Shown here piece by piece: positions 6,121-8,801 of a stretch of 8,801 nt of DNA. The notes beneath the pieces are model-generated. The model worked only from the letters and a program-made list of their open reading frames with translations. It searched no databases and was not told where the DNA came from. The DNA is from Rhodospirillaceae bacterium TMED167. GTDB lineage: Bacteria > Pseudomonadota > Alphaproteobacteria > Rhodospirillales_A > UBA2165. The stretch is from assembly GCA_002170915.1 (NCBI GenBank), contig NHHQ01000133.1:7939-16739 (forward strand), given 5' to 3'. Numbering within the stretch: the first letter of the stretch is position 1; every line of letters starts with the position of its first letter. Both the position numbers and the translations under genes were made by a program.

Positions 6121-7005
6121 ATGAACTATAATTACTGGGCTAAATTTTTAGCCGCGTTTTCGGCTCTAAGTGCTGGCATATCGATTGTCGGGACTCGTTT
6201 GATCCTCCCTGAAACTGACCCACAATCAATGGCAGCGATCCGCTTCGGTATTGGCGCCCTGTGTCTGATGCCGTTTCTCTTTGTTGGCTTCCGCAAAAAT
6301 CCGATCGCCCCGGCTGATTGGCCAGCCGTCATTTTTCTGGGTGCTCTATTCTTTGGTTTGTTCACCTTTTTGTTCAATGCCTCTCTCGCCCTCACCACAG
6401 CCGCCCACGGGGCGGTCGGATTGGCAACTTCTCCTATTATTACCCTTGTTCTCGCCTGGATTCTCGGACGCGAGGTTATGACCAAGATGAAAATAATTTG
6501 TGTTGTTTTGGCCTTTCTCGGTGTTGCTGTCGCTGTCAGCGACAGTGTTGTCGCAACTGCAAACGGCACAGATATTCTGATCGGAGACAGCTTGATGCTG
6601 CTGGCTGCATTTACGGTCTCAATCTACACCATTTACGCCAAGCCTTATATTATGAAGTATGGCGGTATTTATTTTACCGCCGTTGTGATGGCGATTGGCG
6701 TGCTTGCGCTGATAGTAGCGTCGCCGCTTGTCGGGTTTCCCATACGAGTCCCGGATTTCACGATTGTTGAATGGGGCGTTATGCTCTTCTTGGGCGTTAT
6801 TGGTGCCGCGGTCCAGTTTGCTGCCTTCATTTGGGCTTTGGGCCGTATTCCATCTTCGACAGTCGGCATTACCCTCACGCTTTCTCCCATTTCGGCCTTT
6901 ATTTTCGCCTGGCCTGTTTTAGGGGAGGCGATTACCTATCAGGCACTCATTGGATTGGTGTTTGTTGTATGCGCCATTTTGATCATGAACCGGCAACCTG
7001 AATAG
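6121..7005 (+). CDS. DMT-superfamily transporter with two EamA domains
   Basis: A 294-residue, strongly hydrophobic protein with about ten predicted membrane segments in two homologous halves (roughly residues 5-140 and 152-290), the standard EamA/RhaT architecture and length. The first-half motif GTRLILPETDPQSMAAIRFGIGAL and the second-half ending LSPISAFIFAWPVLGEAITYQALIG are typical of the family. Members export or exchange amino acids, metabolites or drugs, and the substrate here cannot be predicted. The ATG at 6121 lacks a clear Shine-Dalgarno. The gene follows the AFMID-like hydrolase on the same strand after 76 bp that contain promoter-like boxes, so it may have its own promoter. It converges on the thiolase-like gene with a 97-bp gap. 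An 8-bp-stem hairpin lies inside it at 6527-6545. Confidence 0.88.
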   Translation: MNYNYWAKFLAAFSALSAGISIVGTRLILPETDPQSMAAIRFGIGALCLMPFLFVGFRKNPIAPADWPAVIFLGALFFGLFTFLFNASLALTTAAHGAVGLATSPIITLVLAWILGREVMTKMKIICVVLAFLGVAVAVSDSVVATANGTDILIGDSLMLLAAFTVSIYTIYAKPYIMKYGGIYFTAVVMAIGVLALIVASPLVGFPIRVPDFTIVEWGVMLFLGVIGAAVQFAAFIWALGRIPSSTVGITLTLSPISAFIFAWPVLGEAITYQALIGLVFVVCAILIMNRQPE

Positions 7006-7102
7006 CCTCGGTGCCAAGTATTACGGATAAGATGTTACGGGCATTTCACTCGAGGAATGTCGCTTAATTTTGGTCGTTTTAAGGCAGGGTGGCTTGAAGG
7101 CC

Positions 7103-8254
7103 TCATTGCTTAGCCGACTCGGTTCCAAAAATGATTGTCCCCGCGACTGAGAACATACCGCCCACGCCATGGGCAACAGATATATTCGCGTTCGGGATTT
7201 GGGCCGGTGCGGTGCCCCGAAGTTGCCGAATGCTCTCTTGCATGGCGTACATGCCATACATGCCGGAATGCATATAGCTCAGACCGCCGCCGTTTGTATT
7301 GAGCGGTAAGCGGCCACCGGGCGCCGTGTGACGGGTGTGAATAAATTCCGCTGCCTCGCCTGGTTGGCAAAAGCCAAGATCTTCCAGCCCATAGAGGGGG
7401 ACATGAGCAAAGGCGTCATAAATCATGAGATGGTCCACATCGGTATGAGAAATACCGGCTTCCTCAAAGGCTCGTTTGCCCGACAGTCGGAAAGCCTTGG
7501 ATGATGTGAAATCCTCAAGCTGACTTACAAGGGGGCCCTCCGCGCTCTCTCCCGTTCCAAGAACATAAACAGGCAGATGCGGAAAATCTTTTGCTCGATC
7601 TGCTGCCGTCAGGATGAGCGCTCCGCCGCCATCGGTTCGAAGACAGCACATCAGCAGTGTAAAGGGATAGGCCACCATGCGGGCGTTCATGACGTCGTCG
7701 ACCGTGATCGGATCCTTGAAGGTGGCGCGTGGATTTAGGGCCGCCCATTCCCGTTGTATGACCGAAACTGGTGCCATATCCTCAGGTGTTAGGCCGTGTG
7801 ACGCAAGATACCGGAGCACCGGAATAGTAAACATGGTTGGCGGCAAGCTGGCGCCGTAGGGGACCTCAAACTGGCCGGCTAGCTTGCCGCCTATGAATTC
7901 TGGAAAGCCCTCGGCCTCCACGCGGGAACGACCACTTTCTCCATGCACGATCAGCACGGTCGTGCACAGCCCCGTCTCTATTGCTGAGAGTGCGTGACGT
8001 ACATGCAACATAAAAGAGCTTCCGCCAATGAGCGTTCCGTCAAGCCAGGACGGTGTAATCCCGAGATATTGAGCGAGGGCGTCCGGCGGCTTGCCAGCTG
8101 TTGCAATGCCGTCGATGTCCGCCGCAGTCAGTCCCGCATCTGCCATCGCATTTAAGGCAGCGTCGGCCTGTAGTTGAAGCTCGGACATCTCCGTGATCTG
8201 TCCCATTTTCGACGTTTCTGCCGCGCCGACCACGGCCACAGACCCCCGCGCCAT
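7103..8254 (-). CDS. Thiolase-fold protein lacking catalytic cysteines (Ltp2/SCP2-thiolase-like, DUF35 partner)
   Basis: A 383-residue protein with the thiolase fold pattern: N-terminal VAVVGAAET, a helix-associated SALSAIETG region (about 88-95), a mid-protein DHLMIYDAFAHVPLYGLEDLGFC block (274-296), then NTNGGGLSYMHSGMYG (319-334) and C-terminal AHGVGGMFSVAGTIIFG (361-377). The first catalytic cysteine region reads LIGGSSFML (75-83), with no Cys. The C-terminal Cys of true thiolases appears replaced by His362, while His329 sits where the GHP His belongs. Classical thiolysis or Claisen chemistry is therefore unlikely. Non-thiolytic relatives such as the Ltp2 retro-aldolase of steroid side-chain degradation work with a DUF35 partner, and a DUF35 gene ends 4 bp upstream. 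The ATG at 8254 is preceded by an AGGGTGA-like site. Family call firm, reaction unknown. Confidence 0.87.
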   Translation of the reverse strand: MARGSVAVVGAAETSKMGQITEMSELQLQADAALNAMADAGLTAADIDGIATAGKPPDALAQYLGITPSWLDGTLIGGSSFMLHVRHALSAIETGLCTTVLIVHGESGRSRVEAEGFPEFIGGKLAGQFEVPYGASLPPTMFTIPVLRYLASHGLTPEDMAPVSVIQREWAALNPRATFKDPITVDDVMNARMVAYPFTLLMCCLRTDGGGALILTAADRAKDFPHLPVYVLGTGESAEGPLVSQLEDFTSSKAFRLSGKRAFEEAGISHTDVDHLMIYDAFAHVPLYGLEDLGFCQPGEAAEFIHTRHTAPGGRLPLNTNGGGLSYMHSGMYGMYAMQESIRQLRGTAPAQIPNANISVAHGVGGMFSVAGTIIFGTESAKQ

Positions 8255-8258
8255 AACG

Positions 8259-8669
8259 TCACCCTACCGGCTTGAAAAATGGGAGCGTGATCTCGTCGCT
8301 TTGCGCTTCAAAGGTCACTTCAAGAGGCATGTCTAATGTCAAGGCCTCTGGTGTTTGGTCACAGCCGACAATATTCGTCATCAATCGAGGACCTTCCTCT
8401 AGCGTCACCACGGCGACGGAAAAGGGCGGCTCCAGGCCCGGTGCCGGGATATTACTGATCACATAACTATACAAGGTTGCTCGCCCGCTGGCGGCGAAGA
8501 CTGACACGTTTCGGTTGCTGCATTCAGGACAAAACGGCCGCGGCGGAAAATAGACCGCACCACAGTCATCACATTTCTGGAGGCGAAGTTCACCAGATCG
8601 AGTGCCATCCCAGAAATGTAATGTCTCCGGCGTAGGCCTGGGCAAGTGACGTTGGTTCTTATCCACCAT
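8259..8669 (-). CDS. Zn-ribbon/OB-fold protein (DUF35), probable acyl-CoA-binding partner subunit
   Basis: A 136-residue protein with the two-part architecture of the DUF35 family: an N-terminal helical and rubredoxin-like Zn ribbon with Cys33-x2-Cys36 and Cys47-x2-Cys50 (the latter in FCPEC), then an OB-fold domain from about residue 55 containing GRATLYSYVISNIPAPG and the PPFSVAVVTLEEGPRLM strand pair. Family members form complexes with thiolase-like or HMG-CoA-synthase-like enzymes and help bind or channel acyl-CoA. An AAGGAGG site at 8675-8681 lies 5 nt before the ATG. The 4-bp gap to the thiolase-like gene indicates a single transcript and probably a fixed protein complex. Confidence 0.92.
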   Translation of the reverse strand: MVDKNQRHLPRPTPETLHFWDGTRSGELRLQKCDDCGAVYFPPRPFCPECSNRNVSVFAASGRATLYSYVISNIPAPGLEPPFSVAVVTLEEGPRLMTNIVGCDQTPEALTLDMPLEVTFEAQSDEITLPFFKPVG

Positions 8670-8674
8670 CGGGG

Positions 8675-8681
8675 CCTCCTT
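8675..8681 (-). promoter_or_regulatory. Strong Shine-Dalgarno of the DUF35 gene
   Basis: AAGGAGG read on the minus strand is a perfect anti-16S complement 5 nt before the ATG at 8669. It is the strongest ribosome binding site in the window and fixes the start of the operon's first gene. Confidence 0.8.
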
Positions 8682-8771
8682 ATTAATACAAATAGATCAT
8701 ACAATTAATTTTATGGTATAATTGATCTTATAATTTTGTCATTGTCGTCTAAATCATCATCATGGTACCAT

Positions 8772-8801
8772 CATTTTATTGATTGAATAAACAATAAAAT
8801 G
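8772..8801. repeat. Perfect inverted repeat, 10-bp arms with 10-bp spacer, at the right window edge
   Basis: CATTTTATTG (8772-8781) is the exact reverse complement of CAATAAAATG (8792-8801), separated by ATTGAATAAA. The arms may extend past the window end. It lies about 100 bp upstream of the DUF35 start, suiting an operator for a dimeric regulator. A mobile-element end or a terminator of a gene to the right cannot be excluded. Confidence 0.6.

Larger units (their letters stand above)
8670..8801. promoter_or_regulatory. AT-rich, probably bidirectional regulatory region upstream of the DUF35/thiolase-like operon
   Basis: Bases 8681-8801 are about 21% GC by hand count, far below the flanking genes, and carry no convincing ORF. 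For the leftward operon, minus-strand candidates are ATGACA (8742-8737) with TATACC (8720-8715, spacing 16) and a better -10, TATGAT (8701-8696), with a poor -35. On the + strand, two perfect TATAAT boxes occur at 8717-8722 and 8729-8734, 12 bp apart inside a repeated TATAATT. Other symmetry includes ATGGTACCAT (8762-8771) and the terminal inverted repeat at 8772-8801. A gene diverging to the right, outside the window, would fit. Promoter identities are tentative. Confidence 0.5.

Noticed and set aside
7006..7102. Bidirectional terminator between the convergent EamA and thiolase-like genes
   Set aside because: Only short stems are visible (CTTAA/TTAAG, GGC/GCC, distant CCTCG/CGAGG), none followed by a clear T tract on either strand.
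8259..8704. Alternative minus-strand frame of 81 codons over 8459-8704 and a plus-strand frame over 8272-8466
   Set aside because: Both overlap the DUF35 gene, which has a complete Zn ribbon and a perfect ribosome binding site; their products have no recognisable pattern.

Overview
The window carries nine protein-coding genes at moderate GC. I see no RNA genes, CRISPR array, insertion sequence or prophage. Gene content and style suggest a proteobacterium, most likely an alphaproteobacterium. The cues are a TauT/NitT-type ABC importer, an isochorismatase-type hydrolase with an NVCCE motif, a thiolase-like/DUF35 pair and a DMT exporter. The lineage is inferred from memory of such loci, not from any search.

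Left and central part (91-6044). A cysteine hydrolase of the isochorismatase superfamily (91-810, +) converges on a five-gene leftward operon and overlaps its last gene by 17 bp. In transcription order the operon encodes an ABC ATPase (5081-4293), a periplasmic substrate-binding protein (4234-3230), two paralogous permeases (3217-2438 and 2451-1648, overlapping by 14 bp) and an alpha/beta hydrolase (1606-794). A second, unrelated-looking alpha/beta hydrolase of the arylformamidase (AFMID) type (5184-6044, +) diverges from the operon across a 102-bp intergenic region. One importer and three hydrolases able to act on amide, ester or lactone bonds suggest a scavenging and ring-opening or deamidation route for a small, probably nitrogen-containing, compound. 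The substrate cannot be read from the sequence.

Right part (6121-8801). A ten-helix EamA/DMT-family transporter (6121-7005, +) converges on a leftward two-gene unit: a Zn-ribbon/OB-fold DUF35 protein (8669-8259) followed 4 bp later by a thiolase-fold protein without the catalytic cysteines (8254-7103). This pair resembles acyl-CoA enzyme/DUF35 complexes, including the Ltp2-ChsH2 type retro-aldolases. It lies downstream of a very AT-rich region (8681-8801, about 21% GC by hand count) that holds two perfect TATAAT boxes on the + strand and a perfect 10-bp-arm inverted repeat ending at the last base of the window. A divergent gene or regulator beyond the right edge is therefore likely.

The most notable points are: the importer has two different permeases whose coupling (EAA) loops both carry Thr in place of the conserved Gly; three hydrolases cluster around it; the thiolase-like protein lacks its nucleophile; and several inverted repeats lie at promoter or translation-start positions. 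I do not see clear evidence of a wholly new kind of system.
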